A DNA stretch of 39,984 nucleotides from Mycobacterium interjectum (lineage in GTDB: Bacteria; Actinomycetota; Actinomycetes; Mycobacteriales; Mycobacteriaceae). The stretch is taken from the NCBI RefSeq assembly GCF_900078675.2, contig NZ_LT546237.1, positions 1,211,924 to 1,251,907 on the forward strand, read 5' to 3'. Shown one piece after another: positions 15,934-23,487 of the stretch. Below the pieces are notes generated by a model that ran no database searches, was not told where the DNA came from, and saw nothing but the letters and a program-made list of their open reading frames with translations. Position numbers and translations under genes: made by a program. Every line of letters begins with the position of its first letter. Position 1 is the first letter of the stretch.

Positions 15934-17550
15934 GTGAACGGTGTCGACGCGCAGCCCCTGGACGTCATCGTGGTCGGCGCCGGGTTCGCGGGCCTGTACG
16001 CCCTGCATAAGCTGCGGGCCCAAGGCCTGTCGGTGCGGGTCGTCGAGGCCGCACCCGACCTGGGCGGCACGTGGTACTGCAACCGGTACCCCGGCGCGCG
16101 CTGTGACGTCGAAAGCGTCGACTACTGCTACTCGTTCTCCGACGAACTCCAGCAAGAGTGGACCTGGACCGAGAAGTACGCCACCCAAGCGGAAATCCTC
16201 GCGTACCTGAACTGGGTGGCCGACAAACTCGACCTGCGCCGCGACATCGCGTTCAGCACCCGCGTCGTGTCCGCGGCGCTCGACGAAACGACGCTGCGCT
16301 GGACGGTCACCACCGACGGCGGGGCGCCGCTGTCCGCGCGATTCTGCGTGATGGCGACCGGCCCGTTGTCGGCCGCGCTGACCCCGAACTTCAGCGGCCT
16401 GGATTCGTTCGCCGGCGAGGTGTACCACACCGCCGAGTGGCCGCACGAGCCTGTGGACTTCGCCGGGAAGCGGGTGGCGGTGATCGGCACCGGATCGTCT
16501 GGCATCCAATCGATTCCGATCATCGCCGAACAAGCCCGGCATCTGTACGTCTTCCAACGCACCCCCAACTACAGCGTCCCGGCCGGCAACGAACCGCTGT
16601 CGAGCGCCGAACTGGACGGCATCAGGGCCGGCTACCGCGAACGGCGCCGCTTGTCGTGGCGCAGTGGCGGCGGATCACCACACATCACCGCTCCCAAGCC
16701 CACGATGGACTGCACGCCCGAGGAGCGCCGCGCGGCGTTTGAAAAGCGCTGGCAGCTGGGCGGCGTGCTGTTCTCGAAGACGTTCCCGGACCAGTTGACC
16801 GATCCGATGGCCAATGACGAGGCCCGCAAGTTCTACGAGGAAAAGGTTCGGGCGGTCATCGACGATCCGGCGGTGGCCGACCTGCTCATCCCCACCGACC
16901 ACCCGATCGGCACGAAGCGAATCTGCACCGACAGCAACTACTTTCAGACGTTCAACAAGCCCAACGTGTCGCTGATCAGCGTGCGCGCCACCCCGATCGA
17001 ATCGGTCGACCCCACTGGAATCAATACGACCGATGCACACTACGACCTCGACACGATCGTCTTCGCAACGGGCTTCGACGCGATGACCGGAGCGCTGGCA
17101 AACATCGACATCGCCGGCCGCGATGGCACCAGGCTGCGCGACGACTGGGCGCACGGGCCGCGCACCTATCTGGGGCTGGGCGTCAACGGATTCCCGAATC
17201 TGTTCTTGATCTCGGGACCGGGAGCGCCGGCGGTGCTGGCCAACATGGTGTTGCACGCCGAGGCCCAGGTGAACTGGATCGCCGACGCCGTCGCCTACCT
17301 CGACTACCACGGTTACGCCGCAATAGAAGCCACCCCCGATGCCGTGGACCAGTGGGGTGCGGAGTGCGCCCGGCGCGCCGACGCCACCCTGTTCACCAAG
17401 GCGAACTCTTGGTACATGGGCGCCAATGTGCCCGGAAAGCCAAGAGGATTCCTGCTATTCGTCGGGGGGTTCGCGACGTACAACGATATCTGCGCCGAGG
17501 TTGCCGAGGCCGGGTACAAGGGCTTCGATCTGGTTAAAATGCCGCGATGA
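15934..17550 (+). CDS. Type I Baeyer-Villiger monooxygenase, CHMO-like
   Basis: A 538-residue BVMO from GTG 15934. FAD motif GAGFAG at 15-20, the exact fingerprint FAGEVYHTAEWP at 159-170, and the NADPH motif GTGSSG at 185-190. Length and layout match cyclohexanone or phenylacetone monooxygenases, without the N-terminal extension of the BVMO at 5996. GTG 15934 places the FAD strand at the normal distance from the N-terminus. The frame is open further upstream (ATG 15850 is the main alternative), so the start is moderately sure. The stop overlaps the next SDR by 4 nt, making this the first gene of a five-gene plus-strand operon. Confidence 0.9.
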   Translation: MNGVDAQPLDVIVVGAGFAGLYALHKLRAQGLSVRVVEAAPDLGGTWYCNRYPGARCDVESVDYCYSFSDELQQEWTWTEKYATQAEILAYLNWVADKLDLRRDIAFSTRVVSAALDETTLRWTVTTDGGAPLSARFCVMATGPLSAALTPNFSGLDSFAGEVYHTAEWPHEPVDFAGKRVAVIGTGSSGIQSIPIIAEQARHLYVFQRTPNYSVPAGNEPLSSAELDGIRAGYRERRRLSWRSGGGSPHITAPKPTMDCTPEERRAAFEKRWQLGGVLFSKTFPDQLTDPMANDEARKFYEEKVRAVIDDPAVADLLIPTDHPIGTKRICTDSNYFQTFNKPNVSLISVRATPIESVDPTGINTTDAHYDLDTIVFATGFDAMTGALANIDIAGRDGTRLRDDWAHGPRTYLGLGVNGFPNLFLISGPGAPAVLANMVLHAEAQVNWIADAVAYLDYHGYAAIEATPDAVDQWGAECARRADATLFTKANSWYMGANVPGKPRGFLLFVGGFATYNDICAEVAEAGYKGFDLVKMPR

Positions 17551-18350
17551 CGGGATTGGTCGGCAAGGCCGTGCTGGTGACCGGCGCCGCCCGGGGCACC
17601 GGACGCGTGCACTGTCAGCGCTTCGCCGACGAGGGCGCCGATGTGATCGCGGTCGACGGACCGGCGGCCACCGACGAGTTATGCGACACCGCAAGGGAAG
17701 TCGAGAACCGCGGCCGCCGCTGCGCAACCGGCGTGGCCGAGGTGAGCGACCTGAAGGCCGTTACCGCCGCGGTCGACGCCGGCGTCGCCGAACTGGGGCG
17801 CCTCGACGTCGTCATCGCCAATGCCGGGATCCATATCGGGGGCGCGCCGGCATGGGAACTCGACCCCCGGGACTGGCAACGCACGCTCGATGTGAACCTC
17901 ACCGGCGTCTGGCACACCGTCAGGGCGGGCGTGCCGCACCTCGGGGAGCCGGGCGGCTCCATCGTCATCATCAGCTCCACCAACGGATTTCGCGGTACAC
18001 CCAACACCGCGCACTACACCGCGAGCAAGCATGCGGTGGTGGGCCTGGCGCGCACGCTCGCCAACGAACTGGGGCCGCGCAGCATTCGGGTCAACACCGT
18101 GCACCCCGGACCGGTCGCCACCCCGATGGTGCTCAACGAGCAGACTTTCCGGCGCCTGCGCCCCGACCTGGACAACCCCACGGCTGCCGACGCCGCCGAG
18201 GTGCTGCAGGCGCGCAACCTGCTGCCGGTGCCGTGGGTGGAACCCGTCGACGTGGCCAACGCCGTGGTGTTCCTGGCCTCCGATCAGGCGCGCTACATCA
18301 CCGGGACCCAGCTCGTCATCGACGCTGGCCTGACCCAGAAGACGACGTGA
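17547..18350 (+). CDS. Mycofactocin-type SDR oxidoreductase
   Basis: A 267-residue SDR: TGAARGTGRVH near residue 13, IANAGI, DVNLTGVWHT, the serine in ISSTNG and the YTASK pair, followed by NTVHPGPVATPM and the closing RYITGTQLVIDAG. The block VNLTGVWHT plus the NxVHP.xVxTPM stretch is characteristic of SDRs that occur with the redox cofactor mycofactocin and hold a non-exchangeable NAD. It would oxidise a secondary alcohol, likely to the ketone used by the BVMO upstream. It is coupled to both neighbours by 4-nt overlaps. The mycofactocin biosynthesis genes are not in this window. Confidence 0.85.
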   Translation: MTGLVGKAVLVTGAARGTGRVHCQRFADEGADVIAVDGPAATDELCDTAREVENRGRRCATGVAEVSDLKAVTAAVDAGVAELGRLDVVIANAGIHIGGAPAWELDPRDWQRTLDVNLTGVWHTVRAGVPHLGEPGGSIVIISSTNGFRGTPNTAHYTASKHAVVGLARTLANELGPRSIRVNTVHPGPVATPMVLNEQTFRRLRPDLDNPTAADAAEVLQARNLLPVPWVEPVDVANAVVFLASDQARYITGTQLVIDAGLTQKTT

Positions 18351-19180
18351 GTGGGCGGCTGCAGGGCAAAGTCGCATTGATCACGGGTGCGGCACGCGGG
18401 ATCGGGCGTGCGCAGGCCGTCCGGTTCGCGCAGGAGGGCGCGGACATCGTGGCGCTGGACGTCTGCGGTCCGGTGGAGACGGTGATCATCCCGCCCAGTA
18501 GCCCCGCCGACCTCGACCAGACGGCCGCGTTGGTCACGGAGGCCGGCACTCGCGCGCACATCGAAATCGTAGACGTGCGTGACCTCGCCGGCGTGCAGGC
18601 CGCCACCGACAGGGGGGTCGAGCGGTTCGGCGGGCTGGACGTGGTGTGCGCGACCGCGGGGATCACCTCGCGCGGGGCGGCGCTCGAGCTCGACGAAGAC
18701 GCCTGGCGCACCATGCTGGAGGTGAACCTCACCGGGGTGTGGCACACCTGCCGGGCGGGCGCGCCGCACCTGATAGCGCGTGGCGGTGGTGCGATGGTGC
18801 TGACGAACTCCATCGCGGGATTGCGCGGGCTGGTCGGCGTTGCGCATTACGCCGCCGCCAAACACGGCGTGGTCGGCCTGATGCGCAGCCTTGCCAATGA
18901 GCTTGCGCCGCATAATGTCCGCGTGAATTGCGTTCACCCCACCAACGTCGACACCCCGATGATCCAGAACGACGCCGTCAGGTGCGCGTTCCGTCCCGAC
19001 CTGAACCGGGCGCCGACCCGTACCGAATTCGCCGAGGCGGCGCGCAACATGAACATGCTTGCGGTGCCGTGGATCGACGCGGTGGACGTGGCCAACGCCG
19101 CGCTATTCCTGGCCTCTGACGAAGCGCGGTACATCACCGCGGCGACCCTCCCGATCGACGCGGGCGCCACCCAACTGTGA
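18347..19180 (+). CDS. Mycofactocin-type SDR oxidoreductase, second copy
   Basis: A 277-residue SDR from GTG 18347, overlapping the previous stop by 4 nt. It carries TGAARGIGRAQ, an inserted loop after the second strand (PPSSPADLDQTAALV), VNLTGVWHT, the YAAAK pair, LANELAPHNVRVNCVHP and TPMI. The inserted loop and these motifs are the standard signature of mycofactocin-associated SDRs. The usual NAG is ATAG (CATAGI), a small departure. It is related to but clearly diverged from the SDR before it, so the two probably handle different hydroxyls or opposite stereochemistry rather than being a recent duplication. Confidence 0.85.
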   Translation: MSGRLQGKVALITGAARGIGRAQAVRFAQEGADIVALDVCGPVETVIIPPSSPADLDQTAALVTEAGTRAHIEIVDVRDLAGVQAATDRGVERFGGLDVVCATAGITSRGAALELDEDAWRTMLEVNLTGVWHTCRAGAPHLIARGGGAMVLTNSIAGLRGLVGVAHYAAAKHGVVGLMRSLANELAPHNVRVNCVHPTNVDTPMIQNDAVRCAFRPDLNRAPTRTEFAEAARNMNMLAVPWIDAVDVANAALFLASDEARYITAATLPIDAGATQL

Positions 19181-19220
19181 GCAGCAGGACGGCGACGGCG
19201 AGTGGGAGGAATGGTGCAGG

Positions 19221-19817
19221 GTGACTGAGAACGCCGACGAAGATGGACCGAAATACGGACAACTCGCCGAATCCGTGCGCCGTCTCATCGACGTCACCAT
19301 CCGAACGGAAGCGGGGGCGAGCTCCGTCGCGGCGGCCAAAGCCAACGTAGATCGCGCGGTCGAGCAGCTGAGCGAAGTCCTGATGCCGAGCTCGTTCGGT
19401 GTCCGTCCGGTTGTCGACGGACAACCCGTCGCGTCCGGCAACGTGCTGATCGGCGTCCGCAATCCCGTCGCGCCGCCGCTCACCGTGCACCGGAACCCGG
19501 CTGGTGCAGTGTGGACCGATGTCACGCTGGGCGCTGCCTACGAGGGGCCTCCCGGTCATGTCCACGGCGGCGTGTGCGCCATGATCCTCGACCACGTCCT
19601 GGGCGCGACCGCCCATCAGCCCGGACGCCCGGCGTACACCGGCACCCTCACGGTGCGCTATGTGCGGGGAACGCCTCTTGGCCCGGTGCGCGCAGAGGCA
19701 CGGGTTGTTCGGATCGACGGAGTAAAGACCTTCGCCACGGGACACATCGCCGACAGCCGGGGAGTCACAGTGGAGGCAGAAGGCGTCTTCATCACGCCCG
19801 CCAAGGCACCGAGGTGA
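19221..19817 (+). CDS. PaaI-type hotdog-fold thioesterase
   Basis: A 198-residue protein from GTG 19221 (VTENADEDGPKYG). The hotdog signature is in the centre-right: PGHVHGGVCAMILDHVLG, with HGG and the following acid, then YTGTLTVRYVRGTPLGPV and a closing GHIADSRGVTVEAEGVFI. An N-terminal helix of about 70 residues precedes the fold. Members of this group hydrolyse acyl- or aryl-CoA thioesters. It follows the second SDR by 40 bp and precedes the SnoaL gene by 44 bp in the same orientation. It may release a dead-end CoA ester in the pathway. Confidence 0.82.
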   Translation: MTENADEDGPKYGQLAESVRRLIDVTIRTEAGASSVAAAKANVDRAVEQLSEVLMPSSFGVRPVVDGQPVASGNVLIGVRNPVAPPLTVHRNPAGAVWTDVTLGAAYEGPPGHVHGGVCAMILDHVLGATAHQPGRPAYTGTLTVRYVRGTPLGPVRAEARVVRIDGVKTFATGHIADSRGVTVEAEGVFITPAKAPR

Positions 19818-19861
19818 ATCCAGTCGACTCGGGCACCAACCACCGACAAGGAGCACCACCG

Positions 19862-20347
19862 ATGACCGATATTGACGACTTGGCGGCGCGGCTGCGCCGA
19901 CTCGAGGACGACCGCGACATCCGGCAGTTGATCGCCTCCTACGGCCCGGCGGTGGACGCCGGGGATGCGGATGCGGCGGCGCGGCTGTGGGCGGCCGACG
20001 GCGTCTATGACGTCGACGGTTGGCGCATGAACAGCCGGGCGGAAGTCCACGCGATGATCAGCTCGCAGGCCCATCAGAAGCTGGTGGCCAACGGGTGCTG
20101 TCACTTCCTCGGGCCGTGCGTCGTCACGCTCGCCGGCGACGTGGCGGTGGCGGTTTGCGAATCGCTGGTGCTCGTCCGCGAGGGCCCTGAAAAGGGGGCT
20201 TATCGCGTGTGGCGGGCGACCGCCCACCATTTCGTGTTGAAAAGGATCGACGACCGCTGGCAGATCACCACCCGCACCAGCCGGGTCCTCGACGGCAATC
20301 CGGACGCGCACGCGCTCTTGACGAAGGGCCTCGCCGGGTCGGTTTAG
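19862..20347 (+). CDS. SnoaL-like protein
   Basis: A 161-residue NTF2-fold protein with AAGGAG 8 nt before ATG 19862. It has the common N-terminal signature LRRLEDDRDIRQLIASYGPAVD, then ARLWAADGVYDVDGW, and a C-terminal half with HFVLKRIDDRWQITTRTSRVL. This subfamily (SnoaL_4) includes dehydratases, isomerases and many proteins of unknown role in steroid and terpenoid gene sets. It is the last gene of the plus-strand operon. Its stop codon overlaps the stop of the convergent HsaD-like gene by three bases, leaving no room for an intergenic terminator. Confidence 0.8.
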   Translation: MTDIDDLAARLRRLEDDRDIRQLIASYGPAVDAGDADAAARLWAADGVYDVDGWRMNSRAEVHAMISSQAHQKLVANGCCHFLGPCVVTLAGDVAVAVCESLVLVREGPEKGAYRVWRATAHHFVLKRIDDRWQITTRTSRVLDGNPDAHALLTKGLAGSV

Positions 20348-21222
20348 CGGGTCAGAAAGGCCAGCACGGTGCTTTCGAACGCCTCCTTGGCCTCGATCAT
20401 GGCCCAGTGCCCGGAGTTGGGGAAGATGTGCAGTTCGGCGTTCGGGATGGTGCGCATCGGGATGAGCGCCATGTCGGGCGGGCTCACCCGGTCGTCGCGG
20501 CCCCAGGTCAGCAGGGTCGGCGCCGCCAGCTTGTGCATGACCGCCCACGGCTGCGGCCGGTCGGAGGCGGCCATCGCGGCGTTCATCCCGGCGAAGGCGG
20601 CCTTGCCGTACATGCGGCGCGCGGCGGCCAGGGTCTCCGGGTCGGTCGCCAGCTGCCAGCGTTCCTCGATGAGTTCGTCGGTGACCAAAGACTGGTCGTA
20701 CACCATCGACTTGAGCCAGTCGACGAGGCGCTGGCGCGTCGGGTCTTCGACGAACTCCTGCAGCAGCCGGATGCCCTCGCTGGGGCTGGGGCTGAAGATG
20801 TTGGTGCCGATGCCGCCGATCGTCACCAGCCGGCCCACGCGGTCCGGATTGCGGATGGCGAAGTTGATGCCGACGCCGCCGCCCATCGAGTTGCCGACGA
20901 TGTGCGCCTTGTCGACGCCCAGCGCCTCCAACAACGGCGACACGGCGCCGAACGCGTCGACCATCGGGTGGCCCCCGAAGTCGTCGCTGACCCCGAAGCC
21001 CGGAAATTCCAGGACCAGGCAGCGGAAGTGCTCGGCGAACGTCGGCAGGAGCCCGCGAAAGTTGCGCCAACCGGTGACCCCGGGACCGGAGCCGTGCAGA
21101 AAGAGCAACACCGGCCCGGAATTCGGGCCGCAGTCGTAGTAGCGCAACGCGCCCTTCGGGGTGCTGATTTCGCGCAGGTCTTGCTCGACGGTCGTCTGAG
21201 AGGTGTTGGCCACGAATGCCAC
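20344..21222 (-). CDS. HsaD/BphD-like meta-cleavage product hydrolase
   Basis: A 292-residue alpha/beta hydrolase from GTG 21222 (GTG 21213 is equally possible). The oxyanion segment is LFLHGSGPGVTGWRNF, the nucleophile elbow GNSMGGG with Ser112, the acid Asp243 or 244 in GRDDRVSP, and His272 in SGHWAMIE. Length, spacing and the HGSGPG and GNSMGG wording are those of C-C bond hydrolases of meta-cleavage products (BphD, HsaD). It would act after the HsaC-like dioxygenase, cutting the ring-opened product, although it lies 5 kb away in a separate transcription unit. Confidence 0.88.
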   Translation of the reverse strand: MAFVANTSQTTVEQDLREISTPKGALRYYDCGPNSGPVLLFLHGSGPGVTGWRNFRGLLPTFAEHFRCLVLEFPGFGVSDDFGGHPMVDAFGAVSPLLEALGVDKAHIVGNSMGGGVGINFAIRNPDRVGRLVTIGGIGTNIFSPSPSEGIRLLQEFVEDPTRQRLVDWLKSMVYDQSLVTDELIEERWQLATDPETLAAARRMYGKAAFAGMNAAMAASDRPQPWAVMHKLAAPTLLTWGRDDRVSPPDMALIPMRTIPNAELHIFPNSGHWAMIEAKEAFESTVLAFLTR

Positions 21223-21298
21223 CCTGCCATGCCGCCGAGTCGAACGGGAGCGGTGTTCCGCCTACCGGCCGGCCGGCCCTCGTCTACAGTCTTGCTGC

Positions 21299-21739
21299 AT
21301 GCGCTTGCTGGTCACCGGCGTCGACGAATCCGGGCGGTCGTGCGCGGCGCAGGACGGGCCCGTCGAGATGCACGGCGACGCCGGTCTCGGCGGCGTCCTT
21401 TTTTCGGTGCTCTACGCGGCGCCGGCCCTGCCGTCGATTTCGACCGGGGGCGGGCGGGTCTCGGACCTTCTCGACCTCGTCGTGGCGCCCGGCGCGCTGC
21501 GCTGGACGGCGATCGAGTACGCGCCGGGTGCCGAGGTTTCCATGCATCACACGGACACCGTCGATTTCGACGTGGTGCTTTCGGGCGCGGTGGACTTGAT
21601 CCTGGACGACGGGGCCCACCCGTTGGCGGTCGGCGACAGCGTCGTGGTCACTGGCGTCGACCACGCCTGGCTCGCCGGTCCGCAGGGCTGCCGGCTCAGC
21701 GTCCTGACGATCGGGGCGTCGCCGCCCGATTCACTCTGA
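21299..21739 (+). CDS. Single-domain cupin protein
   Basis: A 146-residue protein from ATG 21299. The core is a cupin barrel: the first metal-box reads APGAEVSMHHTDTVDFDVVLSG, with two adjacent histidines and a later acidic pair, and the second is PLAVGDSVVVTGVDHAWL. The N-terminal 45 residues (DGPVEMHGDAG, FSVLYAAPA) resemble those of small cupins found beside mycobacterial lipid and aromatic catabolic genes. Possible roles are metal-dependent isomerase, oxygenase or sensor. Divergent from the HsaD-like gene with 76 bp between, and its last 9 bases overlap the end of the convergent SnoaL gene. Confidence 0.75.
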   Translation: MRLLVTGVDESGRSCAAQDGPVEMHGDAGLGGVLFSVLYAAPALPSISTGGGRVSDLLDLVVAPGALRWTAIEYAPGAEVSMHHTDTVDFDVVLSGAVDLILDDGAHPLAVGDSVVVTGVDHAWLAGPQGCRLSVLTIGASPPDSL

Positions 21740-22174
21740 GGGACGGGCCATCGTCGAGTTCGGAGCCACCCAGTCGGTGGACACCTTGCGATGCCTGATC
21801 CGCCAGGCGCCACCGTCGGGCACCAGGATGTCGCGATAGCGGCCGAAATGGTCGAGCCCGATCTGGGTGACCACGGTGAAGTAGGACGACACCTCGGCCC
21901 GGTCGGGCGTGAGGCCGGCGAACAGCACGTTGGCGACGTTGTGCCGGACGACGGGCCTCGCGCCGGCGTGGGCGGCGACGTTCCCGGTGATACCGCTGAG
22001 GAACGACGCGATCTCGGTGCGCCCGCGCAGCCGCTCCGCGCCGCGGATCTCGAGCACGCCGTCCGCGCAGAACGTTTCGGCAAGGCCGTCGGGCCGGCCC
22101 GAATCGCCCGACCAGTTGTACCGCGCCAGGGTGTCGCGGATCTGCTCGCGGGCGACCAATTCCCACATCTCCAC
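21731..22174 (-). CDS. SnoaL-like protein downstream of the IS110 element
   Basis: A 147-residue NTF2-fold protein (VEMWELVAREQIRDTL, then ARYNWSGDSGRPDGLA and the strand SSYFTVVTQIGLDHFGRYRD). Start is GTG 22174, preceded by AGGAG at six bases. That Shine-Dalgarno sequence belongs to the predicted right end of the insertion sequence, so translation of this gene may now depend on the element. The coding region looks complete, with the family-typical end (WRIRHRKVSTDWV). It was probably the second gene of an operon with the 61-residue protein at 23488 before the insertion. Confidence 0.78.
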   Translation of the reverse strand: MEMWELVAREQIRDTLARYNWSGDSGRPDGLAETFCADGVLEIRGAERLRGRTEIASFLSGITGNVAAHAGARPVVRHNVANVLFAGLTPDRAEVSSYFTVVTQIGLDHFGRYRDILVPDGGAWRIRHRKVSTDWVAPNSTMARPSE

Positions 22175-22188
22175 GGGTTTCTCCTATG

Positions 22189-23241
22189 TCAAGCCGCTGC
22201 CGTTTGGCAAGGCTTTGTTCGGTTGTTGTGGTCGGTGTTTAGGTGGCCGAAGACGACGCGGGCCAGGCGTCGTTTGAGGCAGCGCAGGGCTTCGGGGTTG
22301 GAGTCACCGCAGCCTTGGCGGTGGCGGTAGTAGATCTGTCCGGCTCCTTGCAGGCGGATTTGGGTGACGGCGATGCGATGCAGGGCAGCGTTGAGTTGGC
22401 GATTGCCTGAGCGCGTCATGCGCACCCGGCCTGCGGTGTTGCCCGACCACACCGGGATGGGCGCCACTCCGGCGTGACGGGCAAAAGCCGCCTCGCTTTT
22501 GAACCGGGGGACCCCGGCGGCCTCGCCGACGAGTTTGGCCGCGGTCAGCTCCCCGCACCCGGGCATCGCCAGCAAGGCCGGGGCCACCACACGCACGCGT
22601 TCGCCGATCCGCTTGGCCAACGTGTCGATCGCGTCTGTCAGCCGGGTGATGTCGGCCAGTTCATCGCGGGCCAACTCAGCGACCAGACCGGGCAGGGTCG
22701 CCAGCCAGGCGCCCAACAACTCGCAATGTTTGGCACGATCCAGCGACGCTGGGACAGGGGCACGCTCGGGGTCGAGTTCATGGACCCGCCAACGCAACCG
22801 GTTGATCGTTGCAGTCCGTTGTGCCACAAGAACTTCCCGGCGATCCACCAACAGCTTGAGCTCGCGCGACACCTCGTCATGCGAGGCCACGGGCAAGTCA
22901 GGTTCTCGCAAGTACCCTCGCGCCACGGCCAGTGCGTCGATCGGGTCGGACTTGCCCTTAGTACGTGCTGAGGCACGAGCCTGAGCCATCAGCTTCGGCG
23001 GCACCCGCACCACCTTCTGGCCAAAACCCATCAGGTCGCGTTCCAACCTTGCCGACAGATGCCGGCAATCCTCGATCGCCCACACCACCTGGGCCCCGAA
23101 CCGTTCCCGCACCCACATCACCGCCTCGGCATGCCCAGCGGTAATGGCTTTGACGGTCTTCTCCCCGAGCTTGCGACCCGCTTCGTCGACGGCGACGAAG
23201 GTATGCGTGCGCTTGTGCACATCGGCTCCAACAACAACCAT
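22189..23241 (-). CDS. IS110-family transposase (DEDD recombinase)
   Basis: 350 residues from ATG 23241, chosen over ATG 23256 because GGAGG stands 8 nt before it. Numbering from the longer start, the RuvC-like N-terminal domain has Asp12 (VGADVHKR), Glu62 (AIEDCRH), Asp104 and Asp107 (KSDPIDA), the DEDD set. The C-terminal Transposase_20 domain has MPGCGELTAAKLVGE, HAGVAPIPVW and the conserved serine 271 in SGNTAGRVRMTRSGNRQLN, which forms the covalent link to DNA in this family. The gene is intact, so the element may be active. It reads toward the SnoaL gene and ends 15 bp before it. Confidence 0.95.
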   Translation of the reverse strand: MVVVGADVHKRTHTFVAVDEAGRKLGEKTVKAITAGHAEAVMWVRERFGAQVVWAIEDCRHLSARLERDLMGFGQKVVRVPPKLMAQARASARTKGKSDPIDALAVARGYLREPDLPVASHDEVSRELKLLVDRREVLVAQRTATINRLRWRVHELDPERAPVPASLDRAKHCELLGAWLATLPGLVAELARDELADITRLTDAIDTLAKRIGERVRVVAPALLAMPGCGELTAAKLVGEAAGVPRFKSEAAFARHAGVAPIPVWSGNTAGRVRMTRSGNRQLNAALHRIAVTQIRLQGAGQIYYRHRQGCGDSNPEALRCLKRRLARVVFGHLNTDHNNRTKPCQTAAA

Positions 23242-23274
23242 GGTGGTTGCCTCCATTCACTGTGAGGTGACGGT

Positions 23275-23460
23275 TGGGCCGGTCGGCGGACAAACCTCAG
23301 TGGGGGCGGTGCCACGCTCCTATCAAGTCACGCCGGCCGGTCCTTCACACCTGATGCCGACAAAACCCATGGACGCCAACCCAACGGCGGCACACAGCCT
23401 AAGAGCCAGACACCAGGTGATCAGGATCCAACCACCGCAACATGCGGCATCTCACCCTGA
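23275..23460 (-). ncRNA. Predicted IS110 bridge RNA
   Basis: Read with the transposase, this 5' end forms two stem-loops. First: arms GUGCCG/CGGCAU (23388-23393 with 23354-23359) enclose a 28-nt loop holding GCGTC (23372-23376) and GGGTTT (23363-23368); these equal the host base run just left of the core and the complement of AAACCC just right of it. Second: 10-bp arms with one mismatch (23331-23340 with 23279-23288) enclose ATAGGAG (23317-23323), identical to the element's right end (22181-22187), a small GTGG/CCAC hairpin, and CACT, complementary to the core plus first LE bases. Order and polarity fit target-binding then donor-binding loops. Length near 180 nt is like IS621. Confidence 0.6.
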
Positions 23461-23487
23461 CACTGACGCGAGCCTAACCGCGGCGCG

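Larger units (their letters stand above)
22183..23462 (-). mobile_element. IS110-family insertion sequence, about 1280 bp
   Basis: Contents: a single DEDD transposase, a long 5' noncoding end (about 220 bp) and an almost absent 3' noncoding end, the layout of the IS110 group. Ends are predicted from the bridge-RNA matches, not from a target duplication: the family makes no inverted repeats and shares only a 2-bp core. The core is CT on the plus strand at 22181-22182 and 23463-23464. Removing the element joins ...GGGTTT-CT-GACGCG... The exact ends could be off by a few bases, but the short distance between stop codon and SnoaL gene limits the right end tightly. Confidence 0.72.

Noticed and set aside
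17339..19180. Open frame fusing residues across the two mycofactocin-type SDRs
   Set aside because: Its first half is the out-of-frame shadow of the BVMO end and the first SDR; only the part after GTG 18347 is a real protein.
22187..22192. TTGACA (minus strand) at the right end of the IS110 element, possible outward promoter
   Set aside because: No TANNNT-like -10 lies 16-19 bp downstream; that position falls in the SnoaL start region. It may only form a hybrid promoter by chance.
22183..23462. Terminal inverted repeats or target-site duplication for the insertion sequence
   Set aside because: None visible, which is normal for IS110-family elements; only the 2-bp CT core is shared.
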